Below are positions 41,780-51,115 of a stretch of 56,444 nucleotides of DNA, piece by piece. Under the pieces are notes generated by a model. That model made no database searches and was not told the origin of the DNA. It was given only the letters and a program-made list of their open reading frames with translations. Source of the DNA: DASYTH01 sp035762905. Lineage in GTDB: Bacteria; Actinomycetota; Actinomycetes; Mycobacteriales; Pseudonocardiaceae. A program made the translations under genes and the position numbers. Each line of letters starts with the position of its first letter. Position 1 is the stretch's first letter. Location: NCBI RefSeq assembly GCF_035762905.1, contig NZ_DASUCC010000057.1, forward strand, positions 1 to 56,444, read 5' to 3'.

Positions 41780-44700
41780 GAAGCAGCCCAAGTTGCTGAC
41801 TCACTATCCGGCCGCGAATATGCCGCAGCAGGCGAACTACGGCCGGCACGCCGCCCCCGACCTGTCCGATTCCTACCCGGCGCCCTACTCGACGAAACAA
41901 CCAGAGCCCAACTCCGTGAACGGTTCCCGCAACGGCAAGAGCAACCGGCGGCTGCCCGGCGAGCAGTCCATTCCCGACTACACCCCGGCGATCGCCGCGC
42001 GCAGTATCGACGGCCATCTGCTGCGTACCGGGCACGACGTGTACGCCTGGTACCGGTTGGCGCCGCAGCGCTGGTCGTTTCGCTCGGACTCACAGCGCCA
42101 GGATCTGATCGCGGCGATCGCCGGTCAGTACGCCGAGCTGGCCGGGCGCTGGATGCACCTGCGGGTGACCACCCGGCCGTACCCGATCCGGATGTGGGCC
42201 GAGGCGCACGTACACAACGCGGTGAACCGGATGCCGGACACGCCGGGCGCGTTGTCCTTCGACGACTACCTGGTCGGCGAGCAGCAGCAGCTGATGGGCC
42301 GGTCGATGGCCGAGAAGGAGGTCTACCTCGGCGTCCAGGTGCAGACCCGCAACATGGTCGACCGGGCGGTGGAGCGGGCCGCGCCGTTGCTGCGCAAGGT
42401 GTTCCCGGCCGCGGTGGACGCCGAGCTGGCGGCGCTGGACAGCGAGGTGGAGCACCTCGACCAGGTGCTCGGCGGCGCCGGGCTGGAGGGTCGCCCGGCG
42501 CGTGCGGAGGAGATGTCCTGGCTGATGCACCGGTCCTGCTCGCTGGGCCTGCCGGCGCCGCGCAACCTGCCGGCGGTGCCGGGCGCGGCGTGGGAGCCGG
42601 AGGACCTGGCCAGCTTCACCGACGCGGCCGACTATCACCAGGAGCCCTACGCCCCGACGCTGACCGTGCGCGGCCGCACCGGATCCAACGCCGGGGTGGA
42701 GCGGCACGTCACGGTGCTCACCGTCGGGCTGATGCACGGCCTGCAGATTCCCGAGGTGGACGACCCGTGGGTGCAGCGTGCGGACCGGCTGCCGGCCTCG
42801 GTCGAGTGGTCGGCGCGGATCTACGTGCGCAAGCCGGAGGATGTCTCCGGTGAATTGCAGCGGCAGATGAACAAGGTCCGCTCGCAGGTCAAGCACTACA
42901 CCGACGAGCACGAGCTGGAGCCGCCGCAGTCGCTGGCCCGGCAGGCGTCCCGGGTGCTGGAGATCGACGACGAGATGACCTCGGGGTTCACCTCGCTGGC
43001 CACCCGGGTGCGCTCGTGGTGGCGGCTGGCGGTGTCCGGGCCGACCGAGCGGGACGTGCTGCGGCTGGCCCAGCAGCTGTTGGACCTGTACAAGCCGAAG
43101 GTCGCGATCGAGCACCCGGAGGCGCAGTACGCGCTGGCCCGGGAGTTCATCCCGGGTGAGTCGCTGGCCGCCGCCGCGTACCTGCGCCGGGGTTCGGTGA
43201 TCTGGGCGGCCTCGGCGGTGCCGACGGCGACCGCCGAGGTGGGTGACCGGCGCGGGATCCTGCTCGGCGAGACGTGCACCGCGACCCGTCGGCCGGTGGC
43301 CTGGGATCCGTGGATGGCGCAGGAGATCCGGGACGGATCCGGGTTGACCGCGATGGTGGCCGGGCTGGGCGGCGGCAAGTCGTTCCTGGGTGGCGGCGTG
43401 GTCTACAAGACGTTGCGGGCCGGGGCGTACTGGACGGTGCTGGACCCGTCCGGCCCGCTTGCCCGGCTGTGCGACCTGCCCGAGCTGCGGCCCTATGCCC
43501 GGCCGATCAACCTGCTCAACGCCCAGCCCGGGATCCTCAACCCGTACCGGGTGGTGGCCGAGCCGGAGTACGAGCACTTCCTGGACGAGGAGCACCCGGA
43601 ACGGGCCTGGCGCCGGGAGAAGGCGCTGACCGCGGCCACCCGCAGGCGGCTGGTGCTCGACGTGCTCACCGGCGTGCTGCCCTACGACGTGGCCCGGATG
43701 CCGCAGACCCGGATCGTGCTGCTGCGCGCGGTCCGCACGGTCGGCGGCCGGCCGGACGCCGACCCCAGCCTGGTGTTCGAGGCGCTGCGCCGGGACGCGA
43801 GCGAGCACCGCGAGCACGCCGTCGTGGTCGCCGACTTCCTCGACGAGATGCGCGAACGGATGTCGCTGCTCATCCCCGAGCACGACGCCGACCCGTACAG
43901 CGAGGCCCGCGACGACCGGCTCACCGTGCTCACCATGGCCGGGCTGACCCTGCCCAAGGACGGCGTGGGCCGCGAGCACTGGACCGACGCCGAGGCGCTC
44001 GGGGTCGAGATGCTCAACCTGGCCGCCTGGCTCACCCAGCGCTCGATCTACGAGCGGCCCAAGGACACCCGCAAGGGCGTCTGGATCGACGAGGCGTTCT
44101 TCCTGTCCGAGGTGCCCACCGGCCGGGTGCTGATGAACCGGTTCGCCCGCGACTCCCGGAAATGGAACGTCCGGGTGCTGCTGTCCAGCCAGATCCCGGC
44201 GGACTTCCTGAAGATCCAGGGCTTCGTCGCGCTGCTGGACTCGGTGTTCGTCGGCCGGCTCGACGACGACCAGGCCCAGGCCGACGCGCTGCGGCTGCTC
44301 AAGGTCCCGGTCGGAGCCGGCTACGAACAGGTGGTGGCCAGCCTCGGCCGGCGCCCCGGCGCCGACCGCGGGGTGGAGCGGGACATGTCGCCGCGCCAGT
44401 TCATCTTCGGCGACGGCGCCGGCGGTGTTGAGCGGATCCGGATCGACCTGTCCGGCCCGCACCTGGACCACCTGCGCACCGTGCTGGACACCACCCCGGA
44501 CGCCAAGCGGGACACCGCCGTGGTGCCCTCCGCCGAGGCGCGCCCGGCGCAGCCGCAACCGCGGCGCGAGCCCGAGCCGCCGCCGGCCGTGCCGCCCGCC
44601 GAACCGACCGACCTCGAGTTCGAGATGGCCGCCGACTTCGAGCTCGGGCTGACCGACGACGAGATCGAGGCGGTCGTGGTCGAGCCGTCCGGCCAGGAGA

Positions 44701-44786
44701 CCAACGGACATCAGGCATCGAACGGCAGCCGGGAGGACACCGCGCTGAGCGGAAGCCGAGCGGGACCCAACCAGGAGACGGCATGA
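41766..44786 (+). CDS. VirB4-like type IV secretion ATPase
   Basis: A 1006-residue ATPase of the VirB4/TraC/TcpF family. The N-terminal half (~60-500) is the partner-binding region. The motor domain has Walker A GLGGGKS at ~533-539 and Walker B GVWIDEAFFL with D775 E776. The C-terminal ~90 residues are proline- and acid-rich and probably disordered. There is no membrane segment. It should power assembly or substrate transfer in the secretion channel encoded around it. GTG 41766 has GGAGG six bases ahead. It is coupled by ATGA to the next gene. Confidence 0.88.
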   Translation: MFGRKKQPKLLTHYPAANMPQQANYGRHAAPDLSDSYPAPYSTKQPEPNSVNGSRNGKSNRRLPGEQSIPDYTPAIAARSIDGHLLRTGHDVYAWYRLAPQRWSFRSDSQRQDLIAAIAGQYAELAGRWMHLRVTTRPYPIRMWAEAHVHNAVNRMPDTPGALSFDDYLVGEQQQLMGRSMAEKEVYLGVQVQTRNMVDRAVERAAPLLRKVFPAAVDAELAALDSEVEHLDQVLGGAGLEGRPARAEEMSWLMHRSCSLGLPAPRNLPAVPGAAWEPEDLASFTDAADYHQEPYAPTLTVRGRTGSNAGVERHVTVLTVGLMHGLQIPEVDDPWVQRADRLPASVEWSARIYVRKPEDVSGELQRQMNKVRSQVKHYTDEHELEPPQSLARQASRVLEIDDEMTSGFTSLATRVRSWWRLAVSGPTERDVLRLAQQLLDLYKPKVAIEHPEAQYALAREFIPGESLAAAAYLRRGSVIWAASAVPTATAEVGDRRGILLGETCTATRRPVAWDPWMAQEIRDGSGLTAMVAGLGGGKSFLGGGVVYKTLRAGAYWTVLDPSGPLARLCDLPELRPYARPINLLNAQPGILNPYRVVAEPEYEHFLDEEHPERAWRREKALTAATRRRLVLDVLTGVLPYDVARMPQTRIVLLRAVRTVGGRPDADPSLVFEALRRDASEHREHAVVVADFLDEMRERMSLLIPEHDADPYSEARDDRLTVLTMAGLTLPKDGVGREHWTDAEALGVEMLNLAAWLTQRSIYERPKDTRKGVWIDEAFFLSEVPTGRVLMNRFARDSRKWNVRVLLSSQIPADFLKIQGFVALLDSVFVGRLDDDQAQADALRLLKVPVGAGYEQVVASLGRRPGADRGVERDMSPRQFIFGDGAGGVERIRIDLSGPHLDHLRTVLDTTPDAKRDTAVVPSAEARPAQPQPRREPEPPPAVPPAEPTDLEFEMAADFELGLTDDEIEAVVVEPSGQETNGHQASNGSREDTALSGSRAGPNQETA

Positions 44787-46807
44787 CACTGACCGTGCTG
44801 GCGCTTGTCGCCGCGCTGCTGATCGCGGTGCGGCGGCACAGGCGTGCCCCGCGCACGCCGGCGTCGCGCGGCCGTAGCCGGGCGCTGCTGCTGGTGATCG
44901 CGGTGCTCGGGTTCAACCTGGCGATCGGCGGGCCGGCCATGGCGCAGGACAGCTGCGCCGAGGCCCCCAACCCGGAACGGCCCGGCTCGGGCATGGTCGG
45001 CGCGCTCGACCCGCCGCAGGGCCAGGGCGAGGCGAACAGCCCGTACCTCAACTACGGCTACGCCGGCATGATCTGGCACGTCTACGAGGACAACTGCGGG
45101 CCGCTGTCCACGACGGTGACCGATCCCAGCACCACGATCGACACCTGGGCCGGCAACGAGCTGTTCAACGTCGGCAAGAACATCGTCGGCGCCACCAACT
45201 CGCTGCACTACACGCTGCTCAACGGCGGCGTGCTCGGCGGCCTGAACGAGCAGATCGGCAAGGCGGCCAGCGCCGTCTTCGACAACATCTTCACCCAGCT
45301 GTTCAGCCTGTTCATGCTGGTGCTCGCGGTGCTGCTGTTCCGCCAGATCTGGCGCGGCGACCTGGCCACGGTGAGCCGGCGGACGCTGTTCGCGCTCGGC
45401 GGCATGTGGCTCGCGGCCTCGACCCTGGTCCTGGTGAACAACTACGGCCGGATCGACGACCTGATCGTCAACACCACCACCGGGATCCAGGCCGGGTTCG
45501 TCGACCCGGACGAGGACCGGATCACCCGCGACGTGCTGCCCACCGACCTGCACACCAAGGTGGTCTACGAGAACTGGCTGCGCGGCGAGTTCGGTAACCC
45601 GGACGACCCCAAGGCGGCCGACTTCGGGCCCCGGCTGCTCAATGCCCAGGCCTGGACCTGGGAGGACGTCCGGCAGGGCAAGGACGCCGACAACGCCGCG
45701 GAGAACGCGAAGAAAGAGGACTACAAGAAGGTCGCCACCGAGCTCGGCCCGGCGACCGGCTACTTCAAGGGCACCGACGGCAGCCGGGTCGGCTCCGGGT
45801 TCCTGGCCATGCTGCAGTCCATCGTCTACTCGCTGTTCCAGCTGTTCGCCAAGCTGTCGGTGCTGCTGGCCCAGCTGTTGCTGCGCATCCTCACGCTGAC
45901 CGCGCCGATCATCGGCCTGGTCGCGCTGCTGCACCACGACATCCTGCGCCGGGTCGGCAAGGCGGTCGGCGCGGTCATCCTCAACGTGCTGGTCCTGGCC
46001 ATGCTGGCCGGTGTGCACTTCCGGTTCCTCCAGCTGATCTTCTCCGAGCAGGCCAAGCTCTCGCTGCTCACCCAGATGCTGCTTGCGGCCATCGTGACCG
46101 TCATCTTCCTGGCGGTGGGCCGGCCGATGCGGCGGATGTGGCAGATGGTCGAGCTGTCCGTCGGCGCGGCCGGTGCGGCGATGCCGGGAGCGCGCGGCGG
46201 GCTGTTCTCCAAGTTCCGCGGCCGCAAGTCCACCGAGCCCACCCCGCAGGACGTGTTCTGGCAGAACCTGCGGGGCAGCGACGTCGGCGACGACCCGGTC
46301 CCGGCCAGCTCCGGCGTGCCGGGCACCCGCCGGCCGCGACCGGAGGCCAGCAACCCGGTCACCGCCACCGCGCAGCGGCTGGACACCAGGACCGCGATCA
46401 CCGAGGGGACGACAAGGGCGCTGCCCGCGGCCGGACCGCAGTACCACCTGGAGCCGGCCGGGTCGCCCGGGTCCCCGCCGCGGGACCGGCAAGCGGTCGT
46501 GGCGCGCGCCAGCGTGCCGAGCCGGGTGGTGGACACCGCGCCGGTGACCGATCGCGGCTGGGACCGGGCCGAGGACGCCGTGGTGGTGCCGTCCCGGGTC
46601 AGCCGGCGTGGCGAGGCGGAGTTCTACGACGTGACCTCCGGTGCGACCGCACCGCGCCCGGCCGACATCGAAGAGGTCGCCGGCCGGCCGGTGCACGTGG
46701 TCTACCGGCCCTCCCGCGGCATCGAAATGGCCGCCCCCACCCCGCGCCCACCCCGGCGCCTGCCGATGTACGACGCTCCGCGGTACACCGACACGGTGGT
46801 GAGATGA
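44783..46807 (+). CDS. VirB6/TcpH-like polytopic membrane protein
   Basis: A 674-residue membrane protein. An N-terminal signal-like helix ends in GGPAMAQ (~55), then an extracytoplasmic region with two cysteines, and TM helices near ~175-195, ~205-220, ~350-385, ~395-415 and ~425-450. A long cytoplasmic tail (~460-674) is rich in Pro, Arg and Ser. This layout fits VirB6/TrbL/TcpH channel proteins. It is coupled by ATGA to the ATPase gene, and its stop overlaps the next start region. Family assignment rests on topology and context. Confidence 0.78.
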   Translation: MTLTVLALVAALLIAVRRHRRAPRTPASRGRSRALLLVIAVLGFNLAIGGPAMAQDSCAEAPNPERPGSGMVGALDPPQGQGEANSPYLNYGYAGMIWHVYEDNCGPLSTTVTDPSTTIDTWAGNELFNVGKNIVGATNSLHYTLLNGGVLGGLNEQIGKAASAVFDNIFTQLFSLFMLVLAVLLFRQIWRGDLATVSRRTLFALGGMWLAASTLVLVNNYGRIDDLIVNTTTGIQAGFVDPDEDRITRDVLPTDLHTKVVYENWLRGEFGNPDDPKAADFGPRLLNAQAWTWEDVRQGKDADNAAENAKKEDYKKVATELGPATGYFKGTDGSRVGSGFLAMLQSIVYSLFQLFAKLSVLLAQLLLRILTLTAPIIGLVALLHHDILRRVGKAVGAVILNVLVLAMLAGVHFRFLQLIFSEQAKLSLLTQMLLAAIVTVIFLAVGRPMRRMWQMVELSVGAAGAAMPGARGGLFSKFRGRKSTEPTPQDVFWQNLRGSDVGDDPVPASSGVPGTRRPRPEASNPVTATAQRLDTRTAITEGTTRALPAAGPQYHLEPAGSPGSPPRDRQAVVARASVPSRVVDTAPVTDRGWDRAEDAVVVPSRVSRRGEAEFYDVTSGATAPRPADIEEVAGRPVHVVYRPSRGIEMAAPTPRPPRRLPMYDAPRYTDTVVR

Positions 46808-46808
46808 C

Positions 46809-47417
46809 ATGCCGATCAGGACCAACCGCGGGCGCGCCGCGGTCTACCGGAGACTGTGGGGCTGGCCGATGCGCTCGCCCCGGCATCTGATCGCCACGGT
46901 CCTCATCGTCTTCGCGGCCATGCTCACCATCGGGTTGCTGATGCCCCGGCTGCTCGGCTCGGCCGACCAGCCCGCCGCCGGCACCGCAGGCGCCGGTTCC
47001 ACCGCGGCGGCCCCGGCCACCACCGGTCCGGCCGCGCCGCCGACCACCACGGTGCCGCAGACGTCGTTACCGACCCGGATCAGCACCCCCACCCAGGCGC
47101 CCACCCCGGCCCCGCCCGCTCCCAAGGCGCTCGAAGTCGCCACCCAGTGGGCCACGGCGTGGGTGAACCACGAGGGCGTGAGCACCGAGCAGTGGCTCGA
47201 GGGCCTGCGCGCGTACACCACCGAGGAGCAGTTGGCCGTGATGTCCAGCGTGGACCCGCGCAACATCGCGGCCACCGCGGTCACCGGCAAGGCCGTGGCC
47301 ACCGACTCCTACACCTCGTCCGTTGACGTGAACGTGCCGACGAACGGCGGCACGGTGTCGATCCTGGTCATCGCCACGCCGCAGGGCTGGCGGGTCGCAC
47401 ACTACGAGCAGGCATGA
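46809..47417 (+). CDS. VirB8/TcpC-like bitopic protein
   Basis: A 202-residue protein with a basic cytoplasmic N-terminus (MPIRTNRGRAAVYRRLWG), one membrane helix (~28-48), a Thr/Pro/Ala-rich linker (~55-105), and a C-terminal ~95-residue domain that looks like an NTF2 fold (ALEVATQWATAWVNHEG, then VSILVIATPQGWRVAHYEQ). VirB8 and TcpC scaffold proteins share this plan. The ATG lies one base after the previous stop. The linker suits crossing a thick wall. The role is inferred. Confidence 0.75.
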   Translation: MPIRTNRGRAAVYRRLWGWPMRSPRHLIATVLIVFAAMLTIGLLMPRLLGSADQPAAGTAGAGSTAAAPATTGPAAPPTTTVPQTSLPTRISTPTQAPTPAPPAPKALEVATQWATAWVNHEGVSTEQWLEGLRAYTTEEQLAVMSSVDPRNIAATAVTGKAVATDSYTSSVDVNVPTNGGTVSILVIATPQGWRVAHYEQA

Positions 47418-47418
47418 C

Positions 47419-48426
47419 ATGCGCGCGGCACTGGCGGTCGGGACCCTGCTCATAGCGGCAGTCACGGCGGTGGTGAGCACCGGCGCGATCAACACCGTCG
47501 TCGAGGAGGACCGGCAGAACGACATCGCCCGCGCCATGTCGCTGACCTGCAACGCCGCGCTGGGCCCGGTGACCAGCGGCCCGGTCGGCAGCGGCGCGCT
47601 GGACGCGGGCAAGCTCACCGAGGAGCAGCGCGGCAACGTCGCCCTGATCATCTCGATCGGCCGGCAGCGCGAGCTGCCGCCACTGGCCTGGCAGGTGGCG
47701 ATCCAGGCCGGGATGACCGAGTCCGGGCTGCGCAGCCTGAACTACGGTGACCGCGACTCGCTCGGCATCTTCCAGATGCGTCCGTCGATGGGATGGGGGA
47801 CCCCGGCGCAGGTCACCGACCCGATGTACGCGATCAACAAGTTCTACGACGTGCTCGAGGCGGTGCCGAACTGGCGCGACCAGCGGCCCGGCGACTCCGC
47901 GCAGGACGTGGAGCGCTCGGCGTTTCCGGACCGCTACCACCGCTGGGAGCCGATGGCCGCGCATCTGATCGGCGCGATCGGCGCGGTGGCCGACCCGACC
48001 GGCTGCGGCGAGGGCGTCGGCAACCTGTTGCCGGCGCCGACCGCTCAGGCCGGCTCGGCCATCCAGTTCGCGTTGAGCCAGCAGGGCAAGCCCTACCAGT
48101 GGGGCGCGGCGATCACGCACCAGAACTCCTTCGACTGCTCCAGCCTGATGCTGCAGTCCTACCGGGCCGCCGGGATCATGCTGCCGCGCACCTCCCGGGA
48201 GCAGTGGAAAGCGGGCGCCTGGCTGCCTGTCGACCAGGCGCAGCCCGGTGACCTGCTGTTTTGGGCGTACGATCCGAGTAATCCAGCGACCATCCACCAC
48301 GTCGCGATGTACCTGGGCGACGGGAAGATCGTGGAAGCACAGCAGACCGGTGTCCCGGTCCACATTCGTCCGGTGCGGTGGACCGAGGCCGAGTTGATGC
48401 CCCAGGCCGTCCGGCCCGGGGTGTAG
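47419..48426 (+). CDS. Bifunctional peptidoglycan hydrolase: lysozyme-like plus NlpC/P60
   Basis: A 335-residue secreted or anchored protein. It has an N-terminal membrane helix (~1-22). A lysozyme/transglycosylase-like domain (~70-190) carries a possible catalytic Glu in GMTESGL and then DSLGIFQMRPSMGWG. A C-terminal NlpC/P60 domain (~210-330) has its catalytic Cys in FDCSSL and His in HHVAMYLGDG. Two-activity hydrolases of this type (TcpG, PrgK, VirB1-like) open the wall for Gram-positive type IV systems. The ATG lies one base after the previous stop, within the same operon. Confidence 0.88.
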   Translation: MRAALAVGTLLIAAVTAVVSTGAINTVVEEDRQNDIARAMSLTCNAALGPVTSGPVGSGALDAGKLTEEQRGNVALIISIGRQRELPPLAWQVAIQAGMTESGLRSLNYGDRDSLGIFQMRPSMGWGTPAQVTDPMYAINKFYDVLEAVPNWRDQRPGDSAQDVERSAFPDRYHRWEPMAAHLIGAIGAVADPTGCGEGVGNLLPAPTAQAGSAIQFALSQQGKPYQWGAAITHQNSFDCSSLMLQSYRAAGIMLPRTSREQWKAGAWLPVDQAQPGDLLFWAYDPSNPATIHHVAMYLGDGKIVEAQQTGVPVHIRPVRWTEAELMPQAVRPGV

Positions 48427-48445
48427 TGAGGGGGCCTGGAGACCC

Positions 48446-48937
48446 GTGACCATGTACACCTCCGATCCGATTCCTCGTCCGGTCGGCCCGCCGGCTTCCA
48501 GCACGCCGCTGCGTGACTTCCTGGCCCACGGCGGCCCGGGGATCACGCATTCCTACGCGGTGCTGCCAAGGGCCCTGCTCGAGGAGATGCCGCTGCCCTG
48601 GCAGAACGCGCTGGTGCAGATCATGGCTGAGCTGCACCAGGCCTACGCGCACCTGCCGTGGCCGGCCTATCGGGTGGTGCCGTCCCGTCGTGAGCGCCTG
48701 GTCAACCTGGACGAGGAGCAACTCGCCGAGGCCGGCTACCTGGTCGAGATCGACGCCGACGGTGAGGTCGTCTACCGGGGACGCGGCGGCGGGCCACCGA
48801 TCGCCGACCCGGATTCGGTGGAGGTGCTCATCTCCTGCCCCGACCCGCTGCTCACCGACCAGAGCTACGCCAACCAGGACACCCCACCGCGTGGCTTCCC
48901 CGCGCCGCCGGTCCAGCAGCAGACCAACTGGTCCTGA
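48446..48937 (+). CDS. Hypothetical protein at the end of the secretion operon
   Basis: A 163-residue soluble protein with no membrane segment or signal peptide that I do not recognise. The middle reads LPRALLEEMPLPWQNALVQIMAELHQAYAHLPWPAYRVVPSR in separate helices, then a charged beta-like part (GYLVEIDADGEVVYRG), and a proline-rich tail. GTG 48446 has GGAG five bases upstream; ATG 48452 is an alternative. It follows the hydrolase by 19 bases. It may be a cytoplasmic accessory or a secreted substrate; nothing in it decides. Confidence 0.65.
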   Translation: MTMYTSDPIPRPVGPPASSTPLRDFLAHGGPGITHSYAVLPRALLEEMPLPWQNALVQIMAELHQAYAHLPWPAYRVVPSRRERLVNLDEEQLAEAGYLVEIDADGEVVYRGRGGGPPIADPDSVEVLISCPDPLLTDQSYANQDTPPRGFPAPPVQQQTNWS

Positions 48938-49008
48938 GGTTGAATTCCGGATCACAAGTTGCAGATGTCCGGAGGAACTTCCGAATCCAACCCGGCCAGC
49001 GGGGCCGA

Positions 49009-49014
49009 TAGGGT
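49009..49014 (+). promoter_or_regulatory. -10 box of a leaderless promoter (RNB gene)
   Basis: TAGGGT, six bases, then GTG 49021, with no ribosome binding site at usable spacing. It separates the RNB-npdG operon from the secretion operon. Confidence 0.55.
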
Positions 49015-49020
49015 GCGCAC

Positions 49021-50448
49021 GTGGCATTCATGGCGGCGGCGGGCCCTGACGGCGATGGTTTCGCCGGCATCCGCAGCGAGTTCGGCCTCCCGTCGCAGTT
49101 TCCGGATCCGGTCCTGGCCGAGGCCGAGAAGGCGGTGGCCGGGTGGGAGCGGGGCGACTCCCACGACCGGGAGGACGCCACCGACCTGCCGCTGGTGACC
49201 ATCGACCCGCCCGGCTCGAAGGACCTCGACCAGGCCGTGCTGGTGGCGACCCGGCCCGGCGGCTTCCGGGTGCAGTACGCGATCGCCGATCTCGGCGGGT
49301 TCGTCAGCCCGGGCGGTCCACTGGACGCCGAGGTGCGCAGGCGCGGCCAGACCATGTACCTGCCGGATGGCAACGTTCCCCTGCACCCGACCGTGCTCAG
49401 CGAGGACGCGGCCAGCCTGCTGCCCGGCCAGGTGCGCCCGGCCGCGCTGTGGACGATCGACTGCGACGGTGACGGCGAGCCGGTGTCCGCCCGGGTACGC
49501 CGGGCGCTGGTCCGCTCGGTGCGGCAGTTCGACTACGAGACCGTGCGGGCCGACGTGCGCTCGGGCAACCCGCACCCGTCGATCGCCGCGCTGCCCGCGC
49601 TCGGCCGGCTGCGCCGGGAACGCGCCGTGCAGCGCGGCGCGGTCGAGCTGCAACTGCCCGAACAGGAGGTCTCGCCGGACGGCCGAGGCGGCTGGCGGCT
49701 GGCGCTTCGGCCGCGCACCGAGGTGGACGCCTGGAACGCCGAGATCTCCCTGCTCACCGGCATGTCCGCGGCGGCGATGATGCTCGAGGCCGGGGTCGGG
49801 GTGCTGCGCACGCTGCCCGACCCGGAGAACGGCGCGGTGCAGTGGCTGCGTCGCTCGGCCCGGTCGCTGGGCATCGACTGGCCGCGCGAGATGGAAGCGG
49901 CGGGGTTGCTGGCCGGCCTGGACCCGCGGCGTCCGGAGGCGCTGGCGCTGTTCATGGACGCGACCCGGCTGCTGCGCGGTGCCGGCTACACGGTGTTCGA
50001 CGGCACCACCCCGGGGCTGGTCACGCACGCCGGGCTGGGCGCGCCGTACGCGCACGTGACCGCCCCGCTGCGGCGCCTGGTCGACCGGTTCGGCGCCGAG
50101 ATCTGCCTGAGCCTGTCGGCCGGGCGCGCGGTGCCGGACTGGGTCCGGGAAGCTTTACCTCACCTGCCGCGGTTGATGGAACTGTCCGATGCGCTGGCGT
50201 CCCGAGTGGACCGGGCGTGTCTCGACCAGGTGGAGGCGTGGGTGCTCGGCGACCAGATCGGCCGCGAGTTCGACGCCATGGTGCTGCGCTCCGACGGCGG
50301 CACCGCCGAGGTCTTCCTCACCGACCCGCCGGTGATCGCCAAGTGTGACGGCGACGGGTTGCCGGAAGGCGAACGCATCCGGGTCCGGCTGGTCGAGGCG
50401 GACGCGCGGATCCGCAGGGTGCGGTTCGAGCGGGTGGAGAGGGGTTGA
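49021..50448 (+). CDS. RNB-family 3'-5' exoribonuclease (RNase II-like)
   Basis: A 475-residue protein centred on an RNB catalytic domain (~55-400). The active-site segment reads IDPPGSKDLDQA; three of the four aspartates of RNase II are in place and the last is Gln (DLDQ for DFDD), a variant I recall as common in actinobacterial RNB proteins. No cold-shock domain is visible at the N-terminus and only a short beta-rich part at the C-terminus, so it is smaller than RNase II/R. It starts with GTG, leaderless. The npdG-like gene follows at once. Confidence 0.88.
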   Translation: MAFMAAAGPDGDGFAGIRSEFGLPSQFPDPVLAEAEKAVAGWERGDSHDREDATDLPLVTIDPPGSKDLDQAVLVATRPGGFRVQYAIADLGGFVSPGGPLDAEVRRRGQTMYLPDGNVPLHPTVLSEDAASLLPGQVRPAALWTIDCDGDGEPVSARVRRALVRSVRQFDYETVRADVRSGNPHPSIAALPALGRLRRERAVQRGAVELQLPEQEVSPDGRGGWRLALRPRTEVDAWNAEISLLTGMSAAAMMLEAGVGVLRTLPDPENGAVQWLRRSARSLGIDWPREMEAAGLLAGLDPRRPEALALFMDATRLLRGAGYTVFDGTTPGLVTHAGLGAPYAHVTAPLRRLVDRFGAEICLSLSAGRAVPDWVREALPHLPRLMELSDALASRVDRACLDQVEAWVLGDQIGREFDAMVLRSDGGTAEVFLTDPPVIAKCDGDGLPEGERIRVRLVEADARIRRVRFERVERG

Positions 50449-50449
50449 C

Positions 50450-51115
50450 GTGTCCCAGGTGACCGGTCTGACGGTCGGGGTGCTCGGTGGGACCGGTCCG
50501 CAGGGCAAGGGCCTGGCGCTGCGCTGGATAACGGCGGGCCTGGCCGTGGTGATCGGATCGCGCAAGGCCGAGCGGGCGCAGGCCACGGCCGAGGAGCTGC
50601 GCGCCCTGGTCGGCGGGACCGTGTCCGGCCTGGACAACGCGGGCTGCGCGGCGGCGGCCGACGTCGTGCTGGTGGCGGTGCCCTGGGAGGGCCACCGCGA
50701 ACTGCTCGAGTCGCTGCGCGACGAGCTGGCCGGCAAGATCGTCATCGACTGCGTGAACCCGCTCGGCTTCGACAAGCAGGGCCCGTACGCGCTGCACGTG
50801 CCAGAGGGCAGCGCCGCCCAGCAGGCCGAGAAGCTGCTGCCGGACTCCCGGGTGACCGCGGCGTTCCACCACGTCTCCGCGGTGCACCTGGTCGACCCGG
50901 CGATCGCCGAGGTGGCCACCGACGTGCTGGTGCTCGGCGACGACCGGGAGGCGACCGACCTGGTGCGCGCGCTCGCCGACGTGATCCCCGGAGTGCGCGG
51001 CATCTACGGCGGGCGGCTGCGCAACGCGGGTCAGATCGAGGCGCTGACCGCCAACCTGATCGCGATCAACCGGCGGTACAAGGCGCACGCCGGGATCCGG
51101 ATCACCGACGTATGA
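50450..51115 (+). CDS. npdG: F420H2:NADP oxidoreductase
   Basis: A 221-residue enzyme that moves hydride between coenzyme F420 and NADP. It has an N-terminal Rossmann motif GVLGGTGPQGKGLALRW with GSRKAERA binding the NADP phosphate, then VVLVAVPWEG, IDCVNPLGF and AAFHHVSA. It matches Fno/NpdG and shows that the organism uses F420. GTG 50450 has GGAGAGGGG ahead, one base after the RNB stop. It is coupled by ATGA to the DUF4326 gene. Confidence 0.9.
   Translation: MSQVTGLTVGVLGGTGPQGKGLALRWITAGLAVVIGSRKAERAQATAEELRALVGGTVSGLDNAGCAAAADVVLVAVPWEGHRELLESLRDELAGKIVIDCVNPLGFDKQGPYALHVPEGSAAQQAEKLLPDSRVTAAFHHVSAVHLVDPAIAEVATDVLVLGDDREATDLVRALADVIPGVRGIYGGRLRNAGQIEALTANLIAINRRYKAHAGIRITDV

Noticed and set aside
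40744..48937. A complete integrative and conjugative element
   Set aside because: No integrase, excisionase, relaxase, coupling ATPase, replication gene or flanking direct repeat was found around the secretion genes.
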